Of a stretch of DNA of 7,940 nucleotides, positions 1 to 7,795 are shown in pieces. The notes beneath the pieces are model-generated. The model had not been told where the DNA came from, made no database searches, and saw nothing but the letters and a program-made list of their open reading frames with translations. Source of the DNA: Verrucomicrobiota bacterium (GTDB taxonomy: Bacteria; Verrucomicrobiota; Kiritimatiellia; Kiritimatiellales; Tichowtungiaceae); contig JAUXCB010000064.1 in assembly GCA_030619095.1 (NCBI GenBank), positions 1 through 7,940 on the forward strand. The letters are read 5' to 3'. Within the stretch, counting starts at the first letter, position 1. Each line of letters starts with the position of its first letter. The position numbers and the translations under genes were made by a program.

Positions 1-188
1 CCCTGCGTGAACATAAAGTCGCGATAAAGAACCTCCCCATGCGCAACCTGCTTTGCCGCGTATAGATACCAGCCCTCATCCTGATTCAGCTCTCCAAGAA
101 AAAGATTCGCCGCACTGAGCAGAACACTCAGCCCAACCACGGATACAACAACCGATCTCCATATGCTTCGTTTCATGATGAGAAACAT
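1..188 (-). CDS. N-terminal fragment of a GT39/ArnT/PMT-like membrane glycosyltransferase (partial, runs off left edge)
   Basis: Reading the - strand from the ATG at 188-186 gives 62 open codons to the window edge with no stop. After a short basic start (K6, R7, R11) there is one hydrophobic segment, about residues 12-31, suited to a first transmembrane helix. It is followed by D37-E38-G-W-Y-L-Y, then a G51...Y55-R56-D57-F58 stretch. This order, helix then an acidic DE pair then a G-x-x-x-Y-R-D-F block, is typical of the first external loop of GT39/ArnT/PMT-type enzymes, which move sugars from polyprenyl-phosphate donors. In that family the loop Asp is the expected catalytic residue; assigning D37 is an inference. 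The start is chosen because AGAGGG (193-198, - strand) lies 4 nt upstream of it; a second in-frame ATG (M5, 176-174) lacks this spacing. The gene diverges from smc. Only the first membrane segment and loop are visible, so the exact family and substrate are unknown. Confidence 0.68.
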   Translation of the reverse strand, partial: MFLIMKRSIWRSVVVSVVGLSVLLSAANLFLGELNQDEGWYLYAAKQVAHGEVLYRDFMFTQ

Positions 189-192
189 CTTG

Positions 193-198
193 CCCTCT
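193..198 (-). promoter_or_regulatory. Shine-Dalgarno of the left-edge membrane protein
   Basis: On the - strand this reads AGAGGG and ends 4 nt before the ATG at 188. It supports that start over the in-frame ATG four codons later. Confidence 0.55.
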
Positions 199-221
199 GT
201 TGCCCCCTTTTCCGAACACTT

Positions 222-236
222 TTCCAAAGTTTGGAA
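222..236. repeat. Intergenic palindrome TTCCAA-AGT-TTGGAA, copy 1
   Basis: This is a perfect 6+6 inverted repeat around a 3-nt centre, within the 105-bp divergent gap between the membrane-protein gene and smc. Further T/A context flanks it (TT before, CAACTTTT after). The same arms recur perfectly at 3884-3898 and in degraded form at 7791-7805, always between genes. It could be an operator for a dimeric regulator, a small RNA hairpin, or a lineage-specific dispersed repeat; the window does not decide. The right arm contains a TTG (231-233) in frame with smc, so any smc start placed there would lie inside the repeat. Confidence 0.6.
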
Positions 237-293
237 CAACTTTTGAGCTCTACGGGATTGCCCCTTCCCACCCGTGCGTGGTATCAACTCCAG

Positions 294-3200
294 ATGTATT
301 TGAAATCCGTTGATCTGATTGGCTTTAAAAGCTTCGACGAAAAAACACGCTTGGAGTTTGAGCCGGGCATGACAGCCATTGTCGGGCCAAACGGCTGTGG
401 AAAAAGTAATGTCTCCGATGCGGTTCGCTGGGTCCTCGGCGAATCGCGCGCACGCGCGCTGCGCGGTGCCACCATGGAAGACTGCATCTTTAACGGCACC
501 GACTCCCACAAGCCACTCGGCATGGCCGAAGTCACTCTGACCCTCGCTGACTGCGAACAAACCCTCGACCTCGGCCTCCACGAAATCAGCATCACCCGCC
601 GCGTCTTCCGCACCGGTGAAAGCGACTATTTCATCAACAAAAAAGCCTGTCGCCGAAAAGACATCCACCGCCTTTTCATGGATACCGGTATCGGCACCGA
701 CTCCTACTCCATCATGGAGCAAGGAAAAATCGACCAAATCCTCTCCTCGCGCCCCGACGACCGCCGCGCCGTCTTCGAGGAAGCCTCCGGAATCACTAAA
801 TACAAAACCGACAAAAGAGAGGCATTGCGCAAGCTCGAACAGACCGAAGCCAACCTGCTGCGCCTGGCCGATGTCATCCGCGAGGTCAAACGGCAGATCA
901 TCTCGCTCCAGCGGCAGGCCGGAAAGGCCCAGCGTTACAAAACCATCCAGGCCGAATTGCGAAAACTCGATATCTACGTCACTCGCAACCAGCTAGTCAC
1001 ACTCGAAAAATGTATCGAAGAAATCGCAACCCAACTCGAAACGCTTCGCCTGAAGGCGGACAAATCCCACCACGCCATCGACGCCGCCGACACCCAAACC
1101 GACACCCTGCGCGCAGAACTTCAGGAGCTGGAAAACACGATTGGCACCGCCATGGCCGAATCCATGCGTGCCAAAAACGAACTCCATCGCACACAGCAAA
1201 CGATCCAGACCAATCGCGAGCGGATCACCGAGCTCGAATCCCTCGCCCAGCAAAATACCAAAGAGTCAGAAACCGCCCGCGAACATCTCTCCGGCCATCA
1301 GAATGCACTGAAAGAAATCGTCCGTCTGGTTGAAACCGCCGAGACGGAAAAAGCAGACACCCGCGCCGCACTGGAAACGGCGACCGAACAGCAGCGTCAG
1401 ACCGAAGAGGAAGTCCATACGGGTCGCGATGCACTCAATCGCCTCCGCAGCGACTCGATGGAACTCGACGCCCGGATCGGCCGCCTCCAAAACGAACTCT
1501 CCGAACTCGACGCCAAGGAGCGCGCCAGCGTCATCCGCAAAGAACAGTTTGCCGCCGAAAAAACCAGCCTTGAACGCGCACTCGCCTCCTATGAAGAACG
1601 CCGGGAACAAATGGCCAATCAGGTCGAGGCGCTGCGGCAAGCCGTCACCACTCAAGAACAGACCCTCGAAGAACTGAAAACCCAACGGACCACCTTTGCC
1701 GAACAAATTCAAAAACTGAACAACGAAACCGTCGAACTCACCCGACAACTGGCCGACAAAAATGCCCGCCTCGACATGATTGCCGAAACCCGCGAAGAAG
1801 GCCTGCCGGCCGGGGCACGCCACCTGCTCGAAATCGGTGATGAAAATGTGATTGGACCGCTGGCTGAACAATTCACCGCCAACGACGGGTTCGAAACCGC
1901 GCTCGAAGCGGTTCTCCGCCCTTGGATGGATGCGCTAATCGTACGTAGCCGCACGGGTGCCCGCAACGCCCTCACCCTGCTCTCCGGAAGCGATCACGGT
2001 GCCGTCCGCCTCCTTGCCGCCGATGCGCCGACATCCCAGCCAGTGAGCGCGGAAGGAACCCCGCTTCTGAAGCAGGTGGCCTTCTCCGACGAAATCCGCC
2101 CACTGGCCACTCAACTGCTTGCCAACGTATTTGTGGCCGACACCCTGCAGGCCATCCCCCTCACCCTCCCCGTCGGTGCCATTTTCGTCACCCGGCACGG
2201 CGAACTACTGACCGCCGAAGGCGCGGCAGAACTCTGGAAACCAGAAGAAGGCGAACTCAATCCGCTGGGTCGCCACCACCTTCGCGAGCAGCTTCAAACC
2301 GACATCCTGCGATTGGAAAAAGAGCTGGGCGAAAAACGGGATCGACTCGACACCCTCCGTGCCGAGCAGAACGGCGCAGGCGATGCACTCGAAACCGCAC
2401 GCGCCGAGCTCGACACCCGCCGCCGGGCCCTCGCCATTCAGGAAGGCGAAGCACAGGTCATCAGCCGCGAACTCAGTAGCGCTCGGGACCGGGTTGAAAC
2501 CGTCACCTTCGAACTCCAGACCTTGCTCAGTGAAAAAGGCTCCGGCGAAACCCGCCAGACATCTGTGGCGCGCGAAGGTGCCGAAGCGCGTGAACAACTG
2601 ATAAAAACCCGCCAGACCATCTCCTCGCATACCGAAGAACTCAACGCACTTGAGGAACGTCGTGCGCAGGCTCTCTCCGAAACCTCGGAATGCCGCATAC
2701 AATATTCCCAGCGCGAGCAGCGGCTCGAATCGCTCCTCAGCCGCCGCCAGCCTCTTGAGGCACGCTTGAAAGAACTTCAGGATGTCATCGAAGAACGCAC
2801 ACGCGGGGTCAACAGCTATCAGGAACGTATCGCACAGCTGCTACAAACCAGCACCTCCGCCACAGAACGTCTTGACGAACTGAACCATGCCGTCACCTCA
2901 TCGGAAACGAACCTCGCCGAAGCCCGACACGTGCGCGAAGGAAAAACCCGCGACCTGTCCGAACACGAGCGCAGCTTGCGCACGCTACAGCAGAAGCTCG
3001 AAGAACTTCAGGGAGAGAAAACCGGCTTTGAAGTGGAGATGGCCGAACAGCGGATGCGCCACCAGAATGCCGCTGATCGCCTGACGAGCACCTGGCATAT
3101 CACGCTCGAGGAACTTTCCCGCGAGCCGGAACCCCAATGGGACGAAGACGGTATCCCATCGATGGAGGAACTCGAAACGCAGGTCGCCGAATACCGCGCC

Positions 3201-3836
3201 AAACTTGATTCTATGGGGCCGGTCAACCTCGTCGCCATCGAAGAACACGCCGAACTCGAAGAGCGCTTCGCCTTCCTCAATCAACAGGAAGCCGACCTCA
3301 ACAAGGCGAGAACCCAGCTGCTCGAAATGATCAAAAAGATCAATGAAACCACCACCGAAATGTTCAAGGACACCTTCGATAAAGTGAACGCCAACTTCGG
3401 CGAAATGTTCAAAAGCCTCTTCGGCGGCGGCTCTGCCAAGCTGGTGTTGGTGGATGAGGAAGATGTGCTTGAATCCGGCATTGAGATCATCGCCCGCCCG
3501 CCCGGGAAAAAGCTGCAGACCATTTCCCTGCTCTCCGGCGGCGAGCGCACGATGACCGCGGTCGCCCTGCTCTTCTCACTGTTTAAAGTAAAGCCCAGCC
3601 CGTTCTGCGTACTCGACGAACTCGATGCCGCGCTCGACGAAGCGAACGTCAATCGCTTTGTAGCGATGGTACAAACCTTCCTCGATCAATCGCAATTTAT
3701 CCTGATCACCCACAGCCGCCAGACCATTGCGGCCGCGGATGTGATTTATGGCGTCACCATGCCCAACCGCGGTATTTCGCGTGTCATGTCGATGAAGTTC
3801 GCCGACTATCAGGACTCCGACGACGCCAAAACCTAG
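294..3836 (+). CDS. smc: Chromosome segregation ATPase SMC
   Basis: Structural maintenance of chromosomes protein. It is a cytoplasmic ATPase that dimerises and, with ScpA and ScpB (neither is in this window), organises and segregates the nucleoid. The 1180 aa match the usual bacterial length. Visible parts in order: N-terminal ATPase half opening with YLKSVDLIGFKSF, Walker A GPNGCGKS (31-38), the RGA R-loop region, and a Q-loop in the MEQGKIDQIL stretch. A long coiled coil runs from about 165 to 500, the hinge from about 502 to 655 (starting GLPAGARHLLE), and the returning coiled coil from about 656 to 1000. The C-terminal ATPase half carries signature LSGGE (1080-1084), Walker B FCVLDE with D1108/E1109, D-loop ALDEAN, and switch H1140 in LITHS. 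All catalytic motifs are intact. The ATG at 294 is preferred because the protein then begins exactly where SMC proteins do. A TTG 63 nt upstream would add 21 unrelated residues and lies in the palindrome. No clear Shine-Dalgarno precedes 294, and no convincing terminator follows the gene. Confidence 0.97.
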   Translation: MYLKSVDLIGFKSFDEKTRLEFEPGMTAIVGPNGCGKSNVSDAVRWVLGESRARALRGATMEDCIFNGTDSHKPLGMAEVTLTLADCEQTLDLGLHEISITRRVFRTGESDYFINKKACRRKDIHRLFMDTGIGTDSYSIMEQGKIDQILSSRPDDRRAVFEEASGITKYKTDKREALRKLEQTEANLLRLADVIREVKRQIISLQRQAGKAQRYKTIQAELRKLDIYVTRNQLVTLEKCIEEIATQLETLRLKADKSHHAIDAADTQTDTLRAELQELENTIGTAMAESMRAKNELHRTQQTIQTNRERITELESLAQQNTKESETAREHLSGHQNALKEIVRLVETAETEKADTRAALETATEQQRQTEEEVHTGRDALNRLRSDSMELDARIGRLQNELSELDAKERASVIRKEQFAAEKTSLERALASYEERREQMANQVEALRQAVTTQEQTLEELKTQRTTFAEQIQKLNNETVELTRQLADKNARLDMIAETREEGLPAGARHLLEIGDENVIGPLAEQFTANDGFETALEAVLRPWMDALIVRSRTGARNALTLLSGSDHGAVRLLAADAPTSQPVSAEGTPLLKQVAFSDEIRPLATQLLANVFVADTLQAIPLTLPVGAIFVTRHGELLTAEGAAELWKPEEGELNPLGRHHLREQLQTDILRLEKELGEKRDRLDTLRAEQNGAGDALETARAELDTRRRALAIQEGEAQVISRELSSARDRVETVTFELQTLLSEKGSGETRQTSVAREGAEAREQLIKTRQTISSHTEELNALEERRAQALSETSECRIQYSQREQRLESLLSRRQPLEARLKELQDVIEERTRGVNSYQERIAQLLQTSTSATERLDELNHAVTSSETNLAEARHVREGKTRDLSEHERSLRTLQQKLEELQGEKTGFEVEMAEQRMRHQNAADRLTSTWHITLEELSREPEPQWDEDGIPSMEELETQVAEYRAKLDSMGPVNLVAIEEHAELEERFAFLNQQEADLNKARTQLLEMIKKINETTTEMFKDTFDKVNANFGEMFKSLFGGGSAKLVLVDEEDVLESGIEIIARPPGKKLQTISLLSGGERTMTAVALLFSLFKVKPSPFCVLDELDAALDEANVNRFVAMVQTFLDQSQFILITHSRQTIAAADVIYGVTMPNRGISRVMSMKFADYQDSDDAKT

Positions 3837-3883
3837 CCCTCCGTATTGCGTTTCAACACGTTGCGAAACAAAGGCCACACCCC

Positions 3884-3902
3884 TTCCAACGCTTGGAAAA
3901 AC
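3884..3902. repeat. Intergenic palindrome TTCCAA-CGC-TTGGAA, copy 2
   Basis: This is a second perfect 6+6 inverted repeat with a 3-nt centre, in the 150-bp gap between smc and the GT4 gene and about 96 bp before the GT4 start. Its right side, GCTTGGAAAAAC (3891-3902), matches 7798-7809 over 12 bases. No T-tract follows the right arm, so it is not a + strand intrinsic terminator. A lone half-site TTGGAA lies at 3948-3953. It may be an operator or a dispersed intergenic element. Confidence 0.6.
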
Positions 3903-3975
3903 TACGCATTGGCCCCTTTCACCCAGCAAGGAAAAGGTTGCCTAATTTTGGAAGAGTTGTACGGTTGCTCCCGAA

Positions 3976-3981
3976 AGAAGG
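3976..3981 (+). promoter_or_regulatory. Shine-Dalgarno that fixes the GT4 start
   Basis: AGAAGG ends 5 nt before the ATG at 3987. It settles the start of the GT4 gene: the reading frame stays open upstream to a TTG at 3846, but that extension crosses the palindrome and has no family resemblance. Confidence 0.7.
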
Positions 3982-3986
3982 TTCGA

Positions 3987-6275
3987 ATGAATGACTCTCT
4001 ACTACCTCAACGTATCGCCTTCCTGGGCGATTATCTGCCGCGACAATGCGGAATCGCGACCTTTACGCATGACCTTTGCGAGGCCATCGCGGACGCAGCT
4101 CCGGAGTCGGACTGTTTCGCAGGAGCGGTCAACGACCGCACAGAGGGCTACGACTATTCGACCCGCGTGCATTTCGAACTTCAGGAAAAGGAACTGGACT
4201 CCTACCGCCGTGCGGCCGATTTTTTAAATTTCAACAACACGGATGTTCTTTGCGTGCAACATGAATTCGGCATCTACGGCGGCTCCGCCGGAAGCCATTT
4301 GCTGGCGCTGTTGAACGAAGTTCAAATGCCCGTGATCACCACGCTGCACACCCTTCTGCAAAAACCCACCTCTTCGCAACGCAAGGTGATGGATGAGCTT
4401 GCGATTCGCAGTGAGCGGCTGGTGGTGATGACCCGCAAGGGGGCTGACATTCTGCGCGACACCTATGGCGTGCCGGATTCAAAGGTAGACATCATTGCTC
4501 ACGGAATTCCCGACCTGCCGTTTGCCGACTCCAGCTCTTATAAGGAGCAGCTCGGCGTCGCGGGTCGCCAGGTACTTTTAACCTTTGGGCTGATCGGACC
4601 GGGCAAAGGGATTGAGTATGCGATTGAAGCCCTGCCGGAAATTGTACGAAAACATCCGAACGTGGTCTATCTCGTACTGGGCGCCACACACCCCCACCTG
4701 CTGGCGCACGAGGGCGATCAATATCGCCTCCGCCTCGAACGACTCGTCGAAGACCGGGGTGTGAAGGAACATGTCATTTTCTACAACCGCTTTGTATCGC
4801 TCGAGGATCTGAAAGAATTTATCGGGGCAACGGACATTTACCTCACACCCTATCTTAACGAAGCACAGGTAACCTCCGGCGCGCTGGCCTATGTTTTCGG
4901 CGCGGGAAAAGCCGTGGTTTCGACACCCTACTGGCATGCCGCCGAACTGCTCGCAGACGGACGCGGCGTTCTGGTTCCGTTTAAGAACCCGCAAGCAATT
5001 TCCAACGGGGTCTGCGATTTACTGGACGATCCGGCGCGTCTGGAAAAAATCAGAAGCGATGCCTATGCGATGGGCCTCGAAATGCGCTGGCCCGTGGTGG
5101 CTCAACACTATCTCGAATCGTTCCAGCGCGCGCGTGCCGACCGAAAAATCACCTCCCGCAAAGCCTTTGGCCAACGGACGCTCGGCAACCGGCCCTACGA
5201 GCTTCCCCCGTTGCGGCTCGACCATATCGTTCGCATGAGCGACGACACCGGCATCTTCCAGCACGCGACCTATAACGTGCCGAACTTTCACGAGGGCTAC
5301 TGCGTCGACGACAACGCACGGGCCTATATCCTCTGTACGTTGCTCGAAGAATTCGGAACCCAATCCTCTTCAAAAATTCTGGGAAATCTGGCCAGCAACT
5401 ATCTCGCGTTCAACGCGGCATCACTCGATTACCAAAGCGGACGCTTCCGCAACTTTATGAGCTACGGACGTGAATGGCTGGAAGAAGCCGGCAGTGAAGA
5501 CAGCCATGCGCGCGCACTTTGGGCCGCAGGCACCGGTGCGGGTCGTTCGCGCGATGAGGGACACAGCAAACTGGCCGCCCGTCTTTTTGAGTGCGGGTTG
5601 CCGGCACTGGAATCGTTCACCTCCCCCCGCGCCTGGGCATTCGCCCTGCTCGGCATCCATGAATATCTGCGGCGCACTCACACAGACCCGACGATCAGTG
5701 TGATGCGCGAAACATTGACCGAAAAACTCGTGCGGTTGTGGAACCATTGCGCGAGCGATGAATGGCCATGGTTCGAACCGTATCTCACCTACGACAATGC
5801 CCGCCTTTGCCAGGCTCTCATTCTCAGTGGTCAATGGATGCCCCATGGAGAAGCTTATGAAATCGGCCTAAAATCGTTGCAGTGGTTGATCTCCGTTCAG
5901 AAATCTGAGGCCGGACATTTTCGACCCATCGGCAACGACGGGTTTTATTTACGTGACGGCGCCCGCGCCGACTTCGACCAGCAACCGATCGAAGCTCAAG
6001 CAATGGTCTCTGCCTGTCATGAAGCCTTTCGTGCCACGCAAGATCCCATCTGGTCCGCCGAAGCGAAGTGCGCCTTTGAGTGGTTCCTCGGGCGCAACGA
6101 CTGCGGGTTGCCGCTGTACGATTTCAAAACCGGCGGCTGCAGCGATGGACTGCATTTCGACCGAATCAACGAGAATCAGGGGGCTGAGTCCACGTTGGCC
6201 TTCCACCTTTCTCTGGCCGAAATGAACTACGCCGAACACCTGATCACCGACCCGCCGGTTCCAGAACTAAAATAG
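3987..6275 (+). CDS. GT4-family glycosyltransferase fused to an alpha/alpha-toroid glycosidase-like domain
   Basis: A 762-aa predicted cytoplasmic protein with no signal peptide or membrane helix. Residues about 8-410 form a GT-B, GT4-type glycosyltransferase. Visible blocks are the N-terminal G14-D-Y-L-P-R-Q-C-G-I-A-T-F (14-26), QHEFG (91-95), the donor-binding loop GPGKG (204-208) and NEAQVTSG (291-298). In place of the usual E-x7-E of GT4 enzymes there is E292 but no matching second Glu. Residues about 450-750 are rich in helices and resemble six-hairpin (alpha/alpha-toroid) glycosidases. Conserved-looking acidic or aromatic blocks are DDNAR (441-445), EDSHAR (504-509), PWFEPY with E597, FDQQPIE (663-669) and ENQGAEST (729-736). 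The gene ends 12 bp before the GH130 gene, so the two are almost surely co-transcribed. The family suggests transfer of mannose or another hexose from a nucleotide sugar. Donor, acceptor and the toroid's activity are not known from the sequence. Confidence 0.88.
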   Translation: MNDSLLPQRIAFLGDYLPRQCGIATFTHDLCEAIADAAPESDCFAGAVNDRTEGYDYSTRVHFELQEKELDSYRRAADFLNFNNTDVLCVQHEFGIYGGSAGSHLLALLNEVQMPVITTLHTLLQKPTSSQRKVMDELAIRSERLVVMTRKGADILRDTYGVPDSKVDIIAHGIPDLPFADSSSYKEQLGVAGRQVLLTFGLIGPGKGIEYAIEALPEIVRKHPNVVYLVLGATHPHLLAHEGDQYRLRLERLVEDRGVKEHVIFYNRFVSLEDLKEFIGATDIYLTPYLNEAQVTSGALAYVFGAGKAVVSTPYWHAAELLADGRGVLVPFKNPQAISNGVCDLLDDPARLEKIRSDAYAMGLEMRWPVVAQHYLESFQRARADRKITSRKAFGQRTLGNRPYELPPLRLDHIVRMSDDTGIFQHATYNVPNFHEGYCVDDNARAYILCTLLEEFGTQSSSKILGNLASNYLAFNAASLDYQSGRFRNFMSYGREWLEEAGSEDSHARALWAAGTGAGRSRDEGHSKLAARLFECGLPALESFTSPRAWAFALLGIHEYLRRTHTDPTISVMRETLTEKLVRLWNHCASDEWPWFEPYLTYDNARLCQALILSGQWMPHGEAYEIGLKSLQWLISVQKSEAGHFRPIGNDGFYLRDGARADFDQQPIEAQAMVSACHEAFRATQDPIWSAEAKCAFEWFLGRNDCGLPLYDFKTGGCSDGLHFDRINENQGAESTLAFHLSLAEMNYAEHLITDPPVPELK

Positions 6276-6287
6276 AGAATTCGTCCT

Positions 6288-7751
6288 ATGAATACCGTCC
6301 TCAACTGCCGCCAGAAAATCATGTTGCACCCGGACAGCGCACGGGTCATCCTCCGCCCCTTCATTCCCGGCAAGGTTCATCTCATCACCGCCATTATCGG
6401 CCGGGCACTCGCCCTGACCGAGGAAGACGTCGTCCGCCAGCTGGATGCTGTACGGGCCGAGTTCAGTGATCGGCATTTCGACATCGAATCGATTTTGCAT
6501 GCCCACTACGAAAAAGTTCACCAACACGTCACCACGACCTCCCCGCTTTCACCGGAACGACAATGGCTGATCGGGGCACTGTTTTCCGGTGAATATTCTC
6601 TGGAATCCGCCGCTCTGTTCAACCCCTCCATCGTGCCGCACCCCGACCAAAGCGATGTCCCGGCCGGCGGGTTGCGATTCATCATGAGCCTGCGCGCAAC
6701 GGGTGAAGGTCATATCTCATCCATTGAGTTTCGCGAAGGCCACATCGCGCCCGACGGCGACATCACCATTGATCCGGTTTCCCGCTTCGTTACCCCTCCG
6801 AAAATTCTCCCCAACCCCAGCTACGAAAAAAAATCCTTCATCACCAAACTCAAAGAAATGGATTTTGACGACAAATATGTCTGCGCTGTGATGGGTCCCC
6901 TCAACGAACACTTCACGCGCAACGACTTAAACCGGCAAATAGAGATCGTTCGTCATAACAACCAACCGGGAACCCATCATCTGAAGCGTACGATTGAGCA
7001 TATCCAATGGCTGGCCGACTCCAACTATGAGCTTCTCTTCTCCGACCAGCTCGACATGAGCGAACGCATCATCTTCCCCGTCTCGCCCAACGAAAGCAAC
7101 GGCATTGAAGACGCGCGCTTTGTCCGCTTCATCGACGACGACGGATCGGTCATGTATTACGCCACCTACACCGCCTATAACGGACAAGAAATTCTCCCTC
7201 AACTCATTGAGACGACGGACTTTCTGCACTTCCGAATCCGTACGCTCAATGGCGGTGCGGTACAGAATAAAGGCATGGCGCTCTTCCCGCGTCGCATCAA
7301 CGGGCGTTACGTCATGCTCTCGCGCCAGGACGAAGAAAATCTCTTCATCATGTTCTCCGACGGAGCCCACCACTGGAACGATCCCAAAATCATCCTTCGT
7401 CCATCCGAAATGTGGGAATCCGTAAAGGTCGGCAACTGCGGCTCACCGATCGAAACCAAAGCCGGATGGATTGTCTTCACCCACGGAGTCGGCCCCATGC
7501 GTAAATACTGTATCGGAGCCATCCTGCTCGATTTGGATGATCCCACACAGGTGATCGGCAAGTTGAAGCAACCGCTACTCTCTCCGGAAGGCAACGAACG
7601 CGAAGGGTACGTGCCCAACGTCGTCTACAGTTGCGGTGCCCTGCTCCACGGACGCGAGATTATCCTCCCCTTCGCCATCAGCGATCTGGCCTCCGCCATC
7701 GTCAGCATTAATCTGGACGACTTGATCAAAGCCTTGCTGTCCGATAAATAA
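6288..7751 (+). CDS. Long-form GH130 family protein (mannoside phosphorylase or mannosidase)
   Basis: A 487-aa predicted soluble enzyme. GH130 members cleave beta-mannosides either with phosphate, releasing mannose 1-phosphate, or by hydrolysis. Residues 1 to about 165 form a mostly helical N-terminal region, starting near LHPDSARVILRPF, that short GH130 enzymes lack. The rest is the five-bladed propeller. It contains GIEDAR (272-277), where D275 aligns with the family's expected general acid, then a YYATYTAYNGQ stretch. Further on are NKGMALFPRRINGRY with K328, LSRQD with R346, THGVG with H399, and EREGYVPNVVYSCG near the C-terminus. Basic residues K328, R346 and H399 lie where phosphate contacts are expected, which favours a phosphorylase, but this is inferred without an alignment. 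EDAR replaces the EDPR of the short enzymes, probably a subfamily trait. The start has only a weak AGAG (6274-6277); M12 at 6321 is a less likely alternative. It is the second gene of the operon with the GT4 fusion. Confidence 0.9.
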   Translation: MNTVLNCRQKIMLHPDSARVILRPFIPGKVHLITAIIGRALALTEEDVVRQLDAVRAEFSDRHFDIESILHAHYEKVHQHVTTTSPLSPERQWLIGALFSGEYSLESAALFNPSIVPHPDQSDVPAGGLRFIMSLRATGEGHISSIEFREGHIAPDGDITIDPVSRFVTPPKILPNPSYEKKSFITKLKEMDFDDKYVCAVMGPLNEHFTRNDLNRQIEIVRHNNQPGTHHLKRTIEHIQWLADSNYELLFSDQLDMSERIIFPVSPNESNGIEDARFVRFIDDDGSVMYYATYTAYNGQEILPQLIETTDFLHFRIRTLNGGAVQNKGMALFPRRINGRYVMLSRQDEENLFIMFSDGAHHWNDPKIILRPSEMWESVKVGNCGSPIETKAGWIVFTHGVGPMRKYCIGAILLDLDDPTQVIGKLKQPLLSPEGNEREGYVPNVVYSCGALLHGREIILPFAISDLASAIVSINLDDLIKALLSDK

Positions 7752-7765
7752 GACCCCAACTGAAG

Positions 7766-7795
7766 AAACCACGCTTCGATTTGCTGGTTTTTTTT
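7766..7795 (+). terminator. Rho-independent terminator after the GT4-GH130 operon
   Basis: AAACCA then (bulged C) GC pairs with GC-TGGTTT across an 8-nt TTCGATTT loop, and a run of eight T follows (7788-7795). It lies 15 nt after the GH130 stop codon, where the operon should end. The stem is short and A/T-rich with one bulge, so termination may be partial. Confidence 0.75.

Noticed and set aside
1266..1871. 201-codon open frame on the - strand inside smc, with several other long antisense frames
   Set aside because: It lies wholly within the smc coiled coil, has no family resemblance, and reflects the biased codon use of the real gene on the other strand.
3850..3869. GTTTC...GAAAC inverted repeat just after the smc stop, a possible terminator
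   Set aside because: The stem is only 5 bp with a 10-nt loop and no T-tract follows. A nearby direct repeat TTGCG is also too short to be meaningful.
3938..3965. TTGCCT-N16-TACGGT as a promoter for the GT4-GH130 operon
   Set aside because: The spacing is acceptable and it echoes TTGCCT at 7875, but the -10 match is poor, so it is not listed as a feature.
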